DNA from: an uncultured Paracoccaceae bacterium
GTDB lineage: Bacteria; Pseudomonadota; Alphaproteobacteria; Rhodobacterales; Rhodobacteraceae
Assembly (NCBI GenBank): GCA_947501355.1
Contig: CANMVA010000001.1
Span: forward strand, 434,001 to 498,000
DNA: 64,000 nt
Reading direction: 5' to 3'
Under the pieces are notes generated by a model. That model was not told the DNA's origin. It saw nothing but the letters and a program-made list of their open reading frames with translations, and did not search any database. Within the stretch, counting starts at the first letter, position 1. Each line of letters begins with the position of its first letter. The translations under genes were made by a program, and so were the position numbers. Positions 53,453 to 62,747 of this stretch are shown here, in pieces.

Positions 53453-53740
53453 ATGGCTAAACCGATGACAAAGACCCAGCTTGTGGCCGCACTGGCAGAA
53501 GACATGGGCACCGACAAAAAAGCAGCGAATGCCGCGCTCGAAGCAATCACGGGTCTGATCACCCGTGAGGTTTCCGGCGGTGGTGCTGTGACGCTTCCGG
53601 GCGTTGGCAAGATCTATTGCCGTGAGCGCCCCGAGCGTATGGTTCGCAACCCCGCCACGGGCGAGCAGATCAAGAAAGACGCCGACAAGGTTGTCAAAAT
53701 GACGATCGCCAAAGCGCTGAAAGACAGCGTGAACGGCTGA
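53453..53740 (+). CDS. hup: HU family DNA-binding protein
   Basis: The 95-residue protein has KTQLVAALAEDMGTDKKAAN as the helical dimer part and VTLPGVGKIYCRERPERMVR then NPATGEQIKKDADKVVKMTI, the DNA-binding beta arm with the PATG-type tip. It bends and compacts DNA. The ATG at 53453 follows GTGAGGAGACATACG. It is followed by a clear terminator. Confidence 0.92.
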   Translation: MAKPMTKTQLVAALAEDMGTDKKAANAALEAITGLITREVSGGGAVTLPGVGKIYCRERPERMVRNPATGEQIKKDADKVVKMTIAKALKDSVNG

Positions 53741-53766
53741 TCTTGACGTTTGATCAAGGTTAACGG

Positions 53767-53791
53767 AAGGGTCGCTCAGGCGGCCCTTTTT
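53767..53791 (+). terminator. Rho-independent terminator of hup
   Basis: A nine-base-pair stem AAGGGTCGC/GCGGCCCTT with a TCAG loop and one G-U pair is followed by TTTTT, 26 bases after the HU stop. The next gene starts 13 bases later. Confidence 0.82.
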
Positions 53792-53804
53792 GTTTGGAGA
53801 CACG

Positions 53805-54680
53805 ATGGATCTGCGCGCGATATTCATGGGGCTGGCCTTTGCGCTGATGTGGTCGTCGGCGTTCACATCAGCGCGGATCATCGTGGCCAGCGCGCCGCCC
53901 TTAATGGCGCTGTCGCTGAGGTTCCTGATCTCGGGTCTGTTGGCGGTCTTGATCGCGCGGGCTTTGGGTCAAAGCTGGCGGCTGACACCTGCGCAGTGGC
54001 GCGCAACGATCCTGTTCGGGATTTGCCAGAACGCGCTCTATCTGGGTCTGAACTTCGTGGCGATGCAAACGGTCGAGGCGTCGCTGGCAGCAATCATCGC
54101 CTCGACCATGCCTTTGCTGGTGGCGTTGGCCGGGTGGCTGGTGTTCTCGGAAAAAGTGCGGCCCTTGGGTTTGGCGGGCTTGATCGCAGGCGTGATCGGT
54201 GTGGCGCTGATTATGGGCGCGCGGATGCAAGGCGGGGTCGATCTGTTTGGCGTGTTGCTCTGTGGGATCGGGGTCGTCTCGTTGACCGTCGCGACCCTAG
54301 CCGTGCGGGGCGCGTCGTCGGGTGGCAATGTGTTGATGATCGTGGGTTTGCAGATGCTGATCGGCTCGGTCGCGCTGGCGATCCCGGCCTTCGCGCTGGA
54401 AGAGCCGGTTATTACCCCAAGCTGGACGCTGCTCGCCGCGTTTGTCTATACGACGCTGGTGCCGGGGTTGGCGGCGACGGTGGTCTGGTTCTTGCTCGTG
54501 GGCCGCATCGGTGCTGTGAAAGCGGCGACGTTTCACTTCCTGAACCCCTTCTTTGGGGTGGCGATTGCGGCGCTTTTGCTGGGGGAAAAGCTGGGGCCGT
54601 TGGATATTGTCGGCGTGGCGATTATCGCAGGCGGTATTCTCGCCGTGCAACTTTCCAAACAGCACAAAGTTGAGGCATGA
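53805..54680 (+). CDS. EamA/DMT family transporter
   Basis: The 291-residue protein has ten membrane helices in two EamA repeats. It begins MDLRAIFMGLAFALMWSSAF, and TVEASLAAIIASTMPLLVAL and AAFVYTTLVPGLAATVVWFL mark the paired domains. The ATG at 53805 follows TTGGAGACACG. It is the third such exporter of the window. The substrate is unknown. Confidence 0.87.
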   Translation: MDLRAIFMGLAFALMWSSAFTSARIIVASAPPLMALSLRFLISGLLAVLIARALGQSWRLTPAQWRATILFGICQNALYLGLNFVAMQTVEASLAAIIASTMPLLVALAGWLVFSEKVRPLGLAGLIAGVIGVALIMGARMQGGVDLFGVLLCGIGVVSLTVATLAVRGASSGGNVLMIVGLQMLIGSVALAIPAFALEEPVITPSWTLLAAFVYTTLVPGLAATVVWFLLVGRIGAVKAATFHFLNPFFGVAIAALLLGEKLGPLDIVGVAIIAGGILAVQLSKQHKVEA

Positions 54681-54738
54681 CAAGCCGCGCAGTTTTGGGC
54701 AAATTGCGCTAGAATAGGGTCTAAGGGGCAGAGCGGAC

Positions 54739-55128
54739 ATGCGGGTTTGGGCAGGTATTTTGGTCTTGGTTGCAGGTGTTGCGCAGGCAGGCGCGCCGGA
54801 GCCGATTGAGTACATTCCCGGTCTGAAGAAAGAGCGCTTTGACAATGGCGAAACGCTATTGGTGAAGTTCCAGACGGAATGGAGCCCGACGAGCGCCCGT
54901 CAGGAAGAAATCCTGAACGAGATCATGGCTGAAGACCCCTCTTACGCCCAAAAGCTGACCTTTGTGACGGTGGATTATGACACCTATGGCAAGTCGCGCA
55001 TGGCGGAGCGGTTGCGCGTCACGCGGCATGGCACGCTTTTGATCATGCGCGGTGGCGAGGTTGTTGAACGGCTGGAAGCCAGCATCGACAAGCGCGAGTT
55101 GAAAGCGCTGCTGGATACGGTCGAATAG
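54739..55128 (+). CDS. Small exported thioredoxin-fold protein lacking the CxxC active site
   Basis: The 129-residue protein has a signal peptide (VWAGILVLVAGVAQA, cut near residue 18) and a thioredoxin-like core: ETLLVKFQTEWSPTSARQEE, LTFVTVDYDTYGKSRMAERL, RHGTLLIMRGGEVVERLEAS. In place of the redox WCxxC there is WSPTS, so it cannot work as a disulfide oxidoreductase by the usual route. It probably binds or holds another protein in the periplasm. It ends 8 bases before the convergent aroC stop. Confidence 0.78.
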   Translation: MRVWAGILVLVAGVAQAGAPEPIEYIPGLKKERFDNGETLLVKFQTEWSPTSARQEEILNEIMAEDPSYAQKLTFVTVDYDTYGKSRMAERLRVTRHGTLLIMRGGEVVERLEASIDKRELKALLDTVE

Positions 55129-55136
55129 GCTCTAAT

Positions 55137-56237
55137 TCAGCCGATTTTGCCTCTGTTCGCGCCAATCTGGCCACGGTGCAGCAGCAGATGATCAAGGATC
55201 ACGCAGGCCATCATCGCCTCTCCCACGGGGACCGCGCGGATGCCGACGCAGGGGTCGTGGCGGCCTTTGGTGATGATCTCGGTCTCTTCCCCGGACTTGG
55301 TGATCGTCTTGCGGGTCGTCAGGATCGAGGAGGTTGGTTTCACCGCAAACCGCACGACAACGTCCTGCCCTGTGGAGATGCCGCCGAGGATGCCGCCCGC
55401 ATGGTTCGAGCTGTATTCGGGGCCGTTGGGGCCCATCGTGATCTCGTCCGCGTTCAACTCACCGGTGAGCATTGCAGCACTCATGCCTTCGCCGATCTCG
55501 ACGCCTTTGACGGCGTTGATCGACATCATCGCCGCGGCTAGATCAGTGTCTAACTTGGCGTAAATCGGCGCGCCGAGGCCTGCGGGAACGCCGCGCGCGG
55601 TGACCTCTATAATGGCGCCGACGCTGGAGCCGGACTTGCGCAGACCGTCGAGGTATTCGGCCCATTCGGTGGCGGCTTGCGCATCCGGGGTCCAGAACGG
55701 GTTCTCGCTGATCTGGTCCCAATCGAAGCGGTCCCGGTCGATGCCATGAGGCCCCATCTGGGTCATGTAGCCGGTGATCTGAAGATCGGGGGCAAGCATT
55801 TTGATTGCTTCGCGGGCTAGCCCCCCGGCTGCGACACGCGCAGCGGTTTCGCGCGCAGAAGACCGCCCGCCGCCGCGATAATCGCGGATGCCATATTTCT
55901 GCCAATAGGTGATATCGGCGTGGCCGGGGCGGAATTTCTCGGCGATGTCGCCGTAGTCCTTGGAGCGTTGATCGGTGTTCTCGATCATCAGCTGGATGGG
56001 CGTCCCGGTTGTCTGTCCTTCGAAGACACCCGACAGAATCTTGACCGCGTCGGGCTCTCTCCGCTGGGTCGTAAACTTGTTCTGCCCTGGTTTGCGCTTG
56101 TCGAGCCAGTGCTGGATCATCTCTTCAGAGATCGGCACGCCTGGAGGGCAGCCATCGACGGTCGCGCCCAAAGCTGGCCCGTGGCTTTCGCCCCATGTGG
56201 TGACCCGAAACAGGTGGCCGAAACTGTTCATGCTCAT
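55137..56237 (-). CDS. aroC: Chorismate synthase
   Basis: The 366-residue protein has [40 protein letters not shown] and [20 protein letters not shown], the flavin-binding family blocks. It forms chorismate from EPSP, the last step of the shikimate pathway, using reduced FMN. The ATG at 56235-56237 is used. It is divergent from the thi riboswitch region. Confidence 0.96.
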   Translation of the reverse strand: MSMNSFGHLFRVTTWGESHGPALGATVDGCPPGVPISEEMIQHWLDKRKPGQNKFTTQRREPDAVKILSGVFEGQTTGTPIQLMIENTDQRSKDYGDIAEKFRPGHADITYWQKYGIRDYRGGGRSSARETAARVAAGGLAREAIKMLAPDLQITGYMTQMGPHGIDRDRFDWDQISENPFWTPDAQAATEWAEYLDGLRKSGSSVGAIIEVTARGVPAGLGAPIYAKLDTDLAAAMMSINAVKGVEIGEGMSAAMLTGELNADEITMGPNGPEYSSNHAGGILGGISTGQDVVVRFAVKPTSSILTTRKTITKSGEETEIITKGRHDPCVGIRAVPVGEAMMACVILDHLLLHRGQIGANRGKIG

Positions 56238-56315
56238 GTGCCGCGCTCCTTTGCCGGATCGGTCTAGCGGGGGAAATCGGCTTGCACAAGTTTCGACCGC
56301 GCCCTACCGTCTGCG

Positions 56316-56400
56316 CTACCTCGGGGGGCCATTCTGGCTGAGATGCAATTCTGCGGACCCGTTGAACCTGAACCGGTTAAGACCGGCGGAGGGAAGGTGT
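56316..56400 (+). promoter_or_regulatory. TPP (thiamine diphosphate) riboswitch
   Basis: The THI-box pattern is complete: GGGGGGCC at the 5' side, CTGAGATG at 56338-56345, ACCCGTTGAACCTGAACCGG at 56358-56377 and ACCGGCGGAGGGAAGG at the 3' side. It sits about 50 bases before thiB and would turn off thiBPQ when the coenzyme is plentiful. Confidence 0.93.
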
Positions 56401-56406
56401 TTGGAT

Positions 56407-56444
56407 ATCCTCCACCCTGACCCCGTCCGGCGCATATGGAGGAT
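56407..56444 (+). promoter_or_regulatory. Likely ribosome-site sequestering stem of the riboswitch
   Basis: ATCCTCC at 56407-56413, just downstream of the aptamer, is exactly complementary to GGAGGAT at 56438-56444, the ribosome binding site of thiB. There is no T-run for a terminator, so the switch probably acts on translation. Confidence 0.65.
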
Positions 56445-56447
56445 GAT

Positions 56448-57431
56448 ATGAAACATCTCACACTTGCCGCGGGACTTATGCTGAGCGCCACGAGCACGCT
56501 GGCTGAGACTCCTGTTCTCACTGTTTACGCGCCGGACTATTTCGGCTCAGAATGGGGCCCAGGCCCTGCGGTTGAAGCCGCCTTTGAGGCGGAATGCGCC
56601 TGCGATCTGCAGTTTGTGACGGGCGATCTGATGCCTCGGATCATGCTGGAAGGGGCACGCATCAAGGCGGATGCGGTGATCGGGCTGAACACGGATGTGA
56701 CCAAGCAGGCGCGGGAAACCGGGCTGTTTGCGCCTCATGGGCAGGACACAAGCGCGCTGACGATGCCGATCGCGTGGACGGATGAGGTCTTCATGCCGTT
56801 CAACTGGGGTTATTCGGGGTTTGTCTACGACAACACCAAGATCACCAATGCGCCGACCAGCTTTGAAGAGTTTGTGAACTCCGACGAGGATTGGAAGATC
56901 GTCATTCAGGACCCGCGTTCGTCCTTCTCGGGTCTGGCGCTGATGTTGTGGGTGAAATCGGTCTTTGGCGATGATGCGCAAATGGCGTGGGAGAAACTGG
57001 CGCCGAAGATCCTGACCGTGACGGCGGGCTGGTCGGAGGCCTACGGGATGTTCACGGATGGCGAGGCGGATATGGTGTTTTCCTACACGACGTCGCCAGC
57101 CTACCACATCATGGCTGAGGATGACCTGACGAAATCTGCTGCGATTTTCGACGAAGGCCACTACATGACGGCTGAGTTGGTGGGCAAGATTGCCAGTTCG
57201 GAGCAGTCTGAGTTGGCGGATGAGTTCATGTCGTTCATTCTGACGGATGCGTTCCAGACGATCATTCCGGAAGGCAATTGGAGCTATCCGGCAAAGCTGG
57301 ATTTCGAAAAGCTGCCAGAGACGTTCCAAAACCTGCCGACACCGCCCAAAGCGTTGCTTTATTCCGAGGAAGAGGCCGCAGCCCTGCGCGATCCGGCGCT
57401 TGAAGAATGGCTGTCCGCACTGGGACGCTAA
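56448..57431 (+). CDS. thiB: Thiamine ABC transporter, periplasmic binding protein
   Basis: The 327-residue protein begins with a signal peptide (MKHLTLAAGLMLSATSTLA, cleavage after AETP-region) and has TVYAPDYFGSEWGPGPAVEA and DLMPRIMLEGARIKADAVIG, typical ThiB/TbpA. It binds thiamine or its phosphates in the periplasm. The ATG at 56448 is five bases after GGAGG; an upstream ATG at 56436 overlaps the ribosome site. It overlaps thiP by 25 bases. Confidence 0.93.
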   Translation: MKHLTLAAGLMLSATSTLAETPVLTVYAPDYFGSEWGPGPAVEAAFEAECACDLQFVTGDLMPRIMLEGARIKADAVIGLNTDVTKQARETGLFAPHGQDTSALTMPIAWTDEVFMPFNWGYSGFVYDNTKITNAPTSFEEFVNSDEDWKIVIQDPRSSFSGLALMLWVKSVFGDDAQMAWEKLAPKILTVTAGWSEAYGMFTDGEADMVFSYTTSPAYHIMAEDDLTKSAAIFDEGHYMTAELVGKIASSEQSELADEFMSFILTDAFQTIIPEGNWSYPAKLDFEKLPETFQNLPTPPKALLYSEEEAAALRDPALEEWLSALGR

Positions 57432-58972
57432 GCATCTGGGTCGGAGCGGTCTCGGCCGCTCTGGTTCTGGCGCTGACCCTCGGCACGCTGGGCGCGGTTG
57501 TCTGGCGGGCTGATGGATTTGGCGCGTTGAGCCCGCGTGACTGGGGCTATGTGTGGTTTACGGTCTGGCAGGCTGTCGCTTCGGCGGCGCTTTCAGTGGC
57601 GCTGGCGATCCCAGTGGCGCGTGCTTTGGCGCGGCGGCAGTTTTGGGGGCGCAGCGCGCTGATCACGATCCTGGGCGCGCCGTTTATCCTGCCGACCATC
57701 GTTGCGATCCTGGGCTTGCTGGCGGTGTTCGGGCGGACGGGCATCGTCTCGGACGTGTTGAGTTGGGCGGGGTTAGAGCCTGTTTCGATCTATGGCGTCC
57801 ACGGCATCCTGCTGGCGCATGTGTTCTTCAACTTGCCGTTTGCGACGCGTTTGATCCTGCAAGGGTGGCTGCAAATTCCCGGCGAACGGTTTCGGCTTGC
57901 GGCCTCTCTGGGGTTCTCAGCCAGTGATGTCGCGCGGGTGTTGGAGCGCCCGATGCTGCGCGACGTGGTGCCGGGGGTTTTCCTGGTCATCTTTCTGATT
58001 TGTACGACCAGTTTCGCAGTGGCCCTCGCGCTGGGCGGGGGGCCGCAGGCGACGACGGTGGAGCTGGCGATCTATCAGGCGTTTCGGTTTGATTTTAACC
58101 TGTCGAAAGCGGCGTTGCTGGGGCTGGTGCAGGTGATGATCTGCGTTGTGGCGGGGGCGCTGGTGTTCAAGGTGCGCTTGCCGTCGACCAGCGGCGTCGG
58201 ATTGGACCGTGTCGTGCGGCGGTGGGAGGCGGATGGGCTGGGCCTGCGCGCTTTGGATGCGGTGTCCATCGGGCTGGCGGCACTGTTCCTGTTGGGACCG
58301 CTGAGTATGATCGTGATCGAAGGGATCGGCGGCGTGCTCAGCTTGCCGGGATCGGTTTTGGAGGCGGCGTGGAACTCGATCTGGGTGACCGTGGTCTCGA
58401 CGCTTCTGTGCATGGCGTTGGCCTTGTCGATGGCGCTGGCGGTGAGCCGGTTGTCAGCGGGGGCCGGCGCTTTGGTCGAAGGGATCGGGTTCCTGACGAT
58501 TGCCGCGTCGCCCCTGGTTATGGGCACGGGGCTTTTCGTGATGATCTTTCCGTTTGCGGACCCTACGGCGTTGAGCTTGCCCGTCACAGCAATCGTCAAC
58601 GCAGCGATGGCGCTGCCTTTTGCCTTGCGCGCGCTGGTGCCTGCGGTGCGGGATGTGCAGGCAGGTTACGGGCGGCTGAGCGCGTCTTTGGGGATCAGCG
58701 GCTTTGCGTGGCTGCGCTGGGTCGCGGTGCCGCGTCTGGCGCGGCCTTTGGGGTTTGGTGCGGGTCTTGCGGCGGCGCTGTCGATGGGCGATCTGGGGGT
58801 GATTGCGCTCTTCAGCAATCCTGAGGTCGAGACTTTGCCGCTCGCGCTGTTCCGGTTGATGGGGGCCTACCGGCTGGAACAGGCGGCGGCAGCCGCGCTG
58901 GTGCTGGTCACGCTGAGCCTGGCGGCATTCTGGATTTGCGACCGGGGAGGGCGTGTCAATGTTGACGGTTGA
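57407..58972 (+). CDS. thiP: Thiamine ABC transporter permease
   Basis: The 521-residue protein is a double-length permease with about twelve membrane helices and two EAA-type loops (GERFRLAASLGFSASDVARV and GYGRLSASLGISGFAWLRWV), as in fused ThiP. It carries thiamine through the inner membrane. It overlaps thiB and thiQ, a compact operon. Confidence 0.92.
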   Translation: MAVRTGTLSIWVGAVSAALVLALTLGTLGAVVWRADGFGALSPRDWGYVWFTVWQAVASAALSVALAIPVARALARRQFWGRSALITILGAPFILPTIVAILGLLAVFGRTGIVSDVLSWAGLEPVSIYGVHGILLAHVFFNLPFATRLILQGWLQIPGERFRLAASLGFSASDVARVLERPMLRDVVPGVFLVIFLICTTSFAVALALGGGPQATTVELAIYQAFRFDFNLSKAALLGLVQVMICVVAGALVFKVRLPSTSGVGLDRVVRRWEADGLGLRALDAVSIGLAALFLLGPLSMIVIEGIGGVLSLPGSVLEAAWNSIWVTVVSTLLCMALALSMALAVSRLSAGAGALVEGIGFLTIAASPLVMGTGLFVMIFPFADPTALSLPVTAIVNAAMALPFALRALVPAVRDVQAGYGRLSASLGISGFAWLRWVAVPRLARPLGFGAGLAAALSMGDLGVIALFSNPEVETLPLALFRLMGAYRLEQAAAAALVLVTLSLAAFWICDRGGRVNVDG

Positions 58973-59648
58973 GAATATGCGCGTCGATTTGGGTGACTTC
59001 ACGATGGAAGGATCGTTTGAGGTCGCAAAAGGCGCGCGTGTCGCGGTCATGGGGCCGTCAGGTGCCGGAAAATCGACCCTGCTGAATGTAATTGCGGGGT
59101 TTCAGGACGCGACAGGTCGGCTGATGTGGGAGGGGCAGGAGATTGGCACCCTGCCCCCGGCAGAGCGGCCCGTGAGCATGGTTTTTCAGGACAATAACCT
59201 TTTTCCGCATCTGACAGCATTTCAGAATGTCGGGTTGGGGATTTCGCCGAGACTTAAATTGTCAGAGGCGGACAGAGCGCGCGTCATGGACACGTTGCAG
59301 CGCGTGGGGCTTGACGGATTTGAAGACCGCAAGCCAGCGGCGCTTTCCGGGGGGCAACAAAGCCGGGTGGCGGTGGCGCGAATGTTACTGCGGGAAAAAC
59401 CGCTGGTGCTGCTGGACGAGCCCTTTGCGGCGCTGGGACCTGCCATGCGGGTCGAGATGCTGGGGCTTGTGCGCGATCTGGTGGCGGAGACTGGCGCGAC
59501 GTTGCTGATGATTAGCCATGACCCTGAGGATGCGCGATTGATCGCGGATCAGTGCATTCTGGTTGCGGAGGGCCGTGTCGAGGCGCCTGTCGAGACCGGG
59601 GCGTTTCTAGCCAACCCACCGGCGGCGATGCGGCGCTATCTAGGGTAA
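58959..59648 (+). CDS. thiQ: Thiamine ABC transporter ATP-binding protein
   Basis: The 229-residue ATPase has Walker A GPSGAGKS, the Q-loop FQDNNLFPH, signature LSGGQQSRVAVARML and Walker B LVLLDEPFAALGP. The ATG at 58959 follows GGGGAGGGCGTGTCA and overlaps the end of thiP. Energy for the uptake comes from this subunit. Confidence 0.93.
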   Translation: MLTVENMRVDLGDFTMEGSFEVAKGARVAVMGPSGAGKSTLLNVIAGFQDATGRLMWEGQEIGTLPPAERPVSMVFQDNNLFPHLTAFQNVGLGISPRLKLSEADRARVMDTLQRVGLDGFEDRKPAALSGGQQSRVAVARMLLREKPLVLLDEPFAALGPAMRVEMLGLVRDLVAETGATLLMISHDPEDARLIADQCILVAEGRVEAPVETGAFLANPPAAMRRYLG

Positions 59649-59690
59649 AACTCTTCAGAAGAGTTTTGAAAGAGTTTTCAGAAAACTCTT
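59647..59690 (+). repeat. Four-arm repeat of AAAACTCTT/AAGAGTTTT behind thiQ
   Basis: AAAACTCTT (59647-59655), AAGAGTTTT (59659-59667), AAGAGTTTT (59670-59678) and AAAACTCTT (59682-59690) alternate, so two adjacent nine-base hairpins or one long one can form. The first arm overlaps the thiQ stop. It may act in termination together with 59705-59732. Confidence 0.7.
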
Positions 59691-59704
59691 GGGGACTTAA
59701 CAGA

Positions 59705-59732
59705 AAAAGGGCGCCGCAATGGACGCCCTTTT
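59705..59732. terminator. Bidirectional rho-independent terminator between thiQ and petC
   Basis: AAAAGGGCG, a ten-base loop and CGCCCTTTT form a stem of nine pairs. T-runs follow on both strands, and the next genes (thiQ on plus, petC on minus) converge here. Confidence 0.85.
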
Positions 59733-59753
59733 CGATTTCATCTGTTGAGTGGC

Positions 59754-60554
59754 TTATTCAGCCGGTTGCCCCTTGGCGCGTGCCTTGACCGGTGCCCAGA
59801 GGCGCTTGTTGGTCAGGTAAAGCAGCACCGACAGCACCGTCAGGAACATCACGGCGATAAAGCCGGTCTGCTTGCGGGCCATCATCTTGGGCTCGGCGGT
59901 CCACATCAGGAATGCAGCCACGTCTTGCGACACGGATTCGATATCCGTCGGCGAGCCATCGGCATATTCCACATCATCACCGTAAAGCGGTGGGGCCATG
60001 GAAATCCAACCGCCGGGGAACGCCTTGTTCCCGTAGAGGATGGTGCCAGCCTCTTCTTTCTCTTCACCGGTATATCCGGCGAGCAGGGTTGCGATGTATT
60101 CCGCGCCACCCATGCCCTTGAACAGCTGGTTCAGGCCAGAGCCATAGGGGCCGCTGAAACCCGCACGGGCTTTGGCCATCAGGCTGAGGTCAGGCGCGGT
60201 TTCCAGACCGGACTCCGGGAACTTGTCGTTCGGAGTCGCGGCGCGGAAATCATCAATCGCAGGATCAAAGACTTCCCAGAAGTCAGCATAGGCTGCGACC
60301 TGATCGTCGGGCAGGTTCGGCCCACCCTCGTCACCCAATGTGCGGATGGCGACGAATTTCAGACCGTGACAGGCCGAACAGACCTCGGTGTAGACTTGCA
60401 GACCGCGTTGCAGCTGCATCTCGTCATAGGTGCCGAAGGGACCCTCGAACGAGAAGTCGTAGTCATAGACTTCACCTGCACCGCCTGCCGCGAAGGCTGC
60501 CCCGGCCGTGAGGCCGAGGGCGGTGGCGATCCCAAGAGTGAGTTTCTTAAACAT
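59754..60554 (-). CDS. petC: Cytochrome c1 of the bc1 complex
   Basis: The 266-residue protein has a signal peptide ([22 protein letters not shown]), a heme-attaching site with Cys59, Cys62 and His63 ([11 protein letters not shown]), the [12 protein letters not shown] membrane anchor near the end, and a basic tail. It carries electrons from the Rieske centre to cytochrome c. ATG at 60552-60554. It is the third gene of the operon, 13 bases after petB. Confidence 0.95.
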   Translation of the reverse strand: MFKKLTLGIATALGLTAGAAFAAGGAGEVYDYDFSFEGPFGTYDEMQLQRGLQVYTEVCSACHGLKFVAIRTLGDEGGPNLPDDQVAAYADFWEVFDPAIDDFRAATPNDKFPESGLETAPDLSLMAKARAGFSGPYGSGLNQLFKGMGGAEYIATLLAGYTGEEKEEAGTILYGNKAFPGGWISMAPPLYGDDVEYADGSPTDIESVSQDVAAFLMWTAEPKMMARKQTGFIAVMFLTVLSVLLYLTNKRLWAPVKARAKGQPAE

Positions 60555-60567
60555 TGTCAGTCCTTTC

Positions 60568-61917
60568 TCACTCAGCCGGCGTCGCGACGGTTGCACCGTC
60601 TGTGCCGCCTTTGCTTTTCGCAACTTTGGCGTTGAAGTCATCTTCGATAGTTGTCGGTTGCGGCAGCGGCTTCTCGATCACGCCCAGAAGCGGCAGGATC
60701 ACCAGGAAGTAGGCGAACCAGTAGGTCGAGGCCACCAGCGCGATGTAGGGATAGATGCCTTCTGCCGGCATCGCGCCCACCCACATCAGGATGAAGAAGT
60801 CGACGACCAGCACCCAGAACCAGATCTTGAACATCGGGCGATAGCGACCCGAGCGGACCGACGAAGTGTCGAGCCACGGTGCCAGTGCCATCACGACGAT
60901 CGCGCCGAACATGGCGACCACGCCGAAGAACTTGGCATCCACGATGCCGAAGGTGATCCAGTCAACCGCGATCACCAGCCACACCTCGCCATCAAAGGCA
61001 CGCAGAATCGCGTAGAACGGCAGGAAATACCATTCAGGCACGATATGTGCAGGCGTCGCCAGCGGGTTGGCTTCGATGTAGTTGTCGGGGTGGCCCAGAT
61101 AGTTGGGCATGAAGCCGACAATCGCGAAGAAGACAGCCATGATGACGGCCAGCGCGAAGAGGTCCTTGATCACGAAATAGGGCCAGAACGGCAGCGTATC
61201 CCGCTCGGCTTCTTCCTTGCTGGTGCGGCGCACTTCAACACCGGTCGGGTTGTTGTTGCCCGTGGTGTGGAAGGCCCAGATATGCACGATCACGAGGCCT
61301 GCAATCACGAAGGGCAGCAGGTAGTGCAGCGAGAAGAAGCGGTTCAGCGCAGGCTGACCCACAGCGGTTGCACCCAGCAGCCAGGTCTGCAGTGCGTCGC
61401 CTACGAAAGGCACAGCACCGAAGAGACCGGTGATCACGGCTGTGCCGTGGAACGACATCTGACCCCAAGGCAGAACATAGCCCATGAAGGCGGTGCCCAT
61501 CATCATCAGGTAGATCAGCATGCCGATGATCCATGTCACCTCGCGCGGGGCTTTGTAAGAGCCGTAGTAGAGACCACGGAAAATGTGGGCATAGACTGCC
61601 ACAAAGAACAGCGATGCGCCGTTCATATGCAGATAGCGCAGCATCGCGCCACCATTCACGTCGCGCATGATATGCTCGACCGAGGCGAAGGCCATGTCGA
61701 CATGCGGCGTGTAGTGCATCACAAGAATGACGCCGGTGACGATCTGCAAGACAAGGCAGAAGGTCAGCACGATGCCCCAGATCCACATCCAGTTCAGGTT
61801 CTTGGGTGTGGGGATCATGATGGTGTCATAAAGAAGGCCGATCACCGGAAGGCGACGGTCCATCCACTTTTCAAAGCCAGACTTCGGCTCGTAATGGTCG
61901 TGAGGAATTCCAGACAT
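60568..61917 (-). CDS. petB: Cytochrome b of the bc1 complex
   Basis: The 449-residue protein has eight or nine membrane helices, the heme-ligand histidines in [20 protein letters not shown] and [20 protein letters not shown], the [17 protein letters not shown] Qo-site region and the [14 protein letters not shown] motif. It is the core of quinol oxidation. It lies 14 bases after petA. Confidence 0.96.
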   Translation of the reverse strand: MSGIPHDHYEPKSGFEKWMDRRLPVIGLLYDTIMIPTPKNLNWMWIWGIVLTFCLVLQIVTGVILVMHYTPHVDMAFASVEHIMRDVNGGAMLRYLHMNGASLFFVAVYAHIFRGLYYGSYKAPREVTWIIGMLIYLMMMGTAFMGYVLPWGQMSFHGTAVITGLFGAVPFVGDALQTWLLGATAVGQPALNRFFSLHYLLPFVIAGLVIVHIWAFHTTGNNNPTGVEVRRTSKEEAERDTLPFWPYFVIKDLFALAVIMAVFFAIVGFMPNYLGHPDNYIEANPLATPAHIVPEWYFLPFYAILRAFDGEVWLVIAVDWITFGIVDAKFFGVVAMFGAIVVMALAPWLDTSSVRSGRYRPMFKIWFWVLVVDFFILMWVGAMPAEGIYPYIALVASTYWFAYFLVILPLLGVIEKPLPQPTTIEDDFNAKVAKSKGGTDGATVATPAE

Positions 61918-61931
61918 TCGCTCTTTCTCCC

Positions 61932-62492
61932 TTAACCGAGTTGGATCGTTGTTTCGTCGACAAACGCAGAGGTCGGCACCGGAAGGTTCTCAGGTGCGGG
62001 ACCGCGGCGGATACGCCCGGACGTGTCGTAATGCGAGCCGTGGCAGGGGCAGAACCACCCGCCAAAGTCGCCAGCATCGCCCAGCGGAACGCAGCCCAGG
62101 TGGGTGCAGACGCCCATTTGCACAAGCCATTCACCGGCTTCATCAAGGGCGCGGTTCTCGTCCGTGGCAGGGTCAGTCTCTTCGCCGTTTGCGTTGCGCG
62201 CAATCGGATCGGGAAGCTCATCCATGCTGACCTCTCGGGCGGCAGTGATCTCTTCCTCGGTGCGGCGGCGGATAAAGACAGGTTTGCCTTGCCACAGAAC
62301 GGTCAGCTGCGTGCCAGGTTCGACCGAGGACACATCCACCGGGATCGAGGCTTGCGCAAGAACGTCTGCGCTGGGGTTCATTTGGTTCACAAGCGGCCAG
62401 ATGGCTGCGCCTGCTGTTACGGCACCTGCACCCGCTGTCGCGTAGTACAGGAAATCTCGCCGGGTTCCTTCGTGGTCTTCAGCATGGGACAC
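61932..62492 (-). CDS. petA: Rieske iron-sulfur subunit of the bc1 complex
   Basis: The 186-residue protein has a twin-arginine anchor (Arg11-Arg12 in [14 protein letters not shown]) and the two cluster-binding boxes [11 protein letters not shown] and [17 protein letters not shown]. It accepts an electron from quinol at the Qo site. It is the first gene of the petABC operon; the ribosome site is GGGAG 13 bases before the start. The promoter lies in the 255-base gap toward the beta-barrel gene. Confidence 0.95.
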   Translation of the reverse strand: MSHAEDHEGTRRDFLYYATAGAGAVTAGAAIWPLVNQMNPSADVLAQASIPVDVSSVEPGTQLTVLWQGKPVFIRRRTEEEITAAREVSMDELPDPIARNANGEETDPATDENRALDEAGEWLVQMGVCTHLGCVPLGDAGDFGGWFCPCHGSHYDTSGRIRRGPAPENLPVPTSAFVDETTIQLG

Positions 62493-62747
62493 GAGGTATA
62501 CTCCCTTTCGTCATTAGCTGGTTTTGTTCAACTTGCTACGGGCCACACACGAAGTGCCGCCTCTTAACGGCGCTAATTAGAGCGCAGGGGTAGAGTCGTC
62601 CAGCGGTCATAGGCGCGCAGCGGAATATTATGGCAGTTTGACGCAGGCAGAAAGGTCACAATTAGGGCATTTGCCGCGCCGCCGCATTGAATTTGGCCGT
62701 CCGGGCCGGTAGCATTTTGGCAACCGTCATTAACGAGAGAGTTCACC

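Noticed and set aside
53750-54673. A 307-codon open frame overlapping the EamA exporter in another frame
   Set aside because: It is Gly/Arg-rich, without membrane pattern, whereas the exporter in the other frame is clear.
60508-61935. A 475-codon open frame on the plus strand opposite petB and petC
   Set aside because: It is antisense to two certain bc1 genes, and its composition (many His, Gln, Glu) is that of a reverse-read membrane gene.
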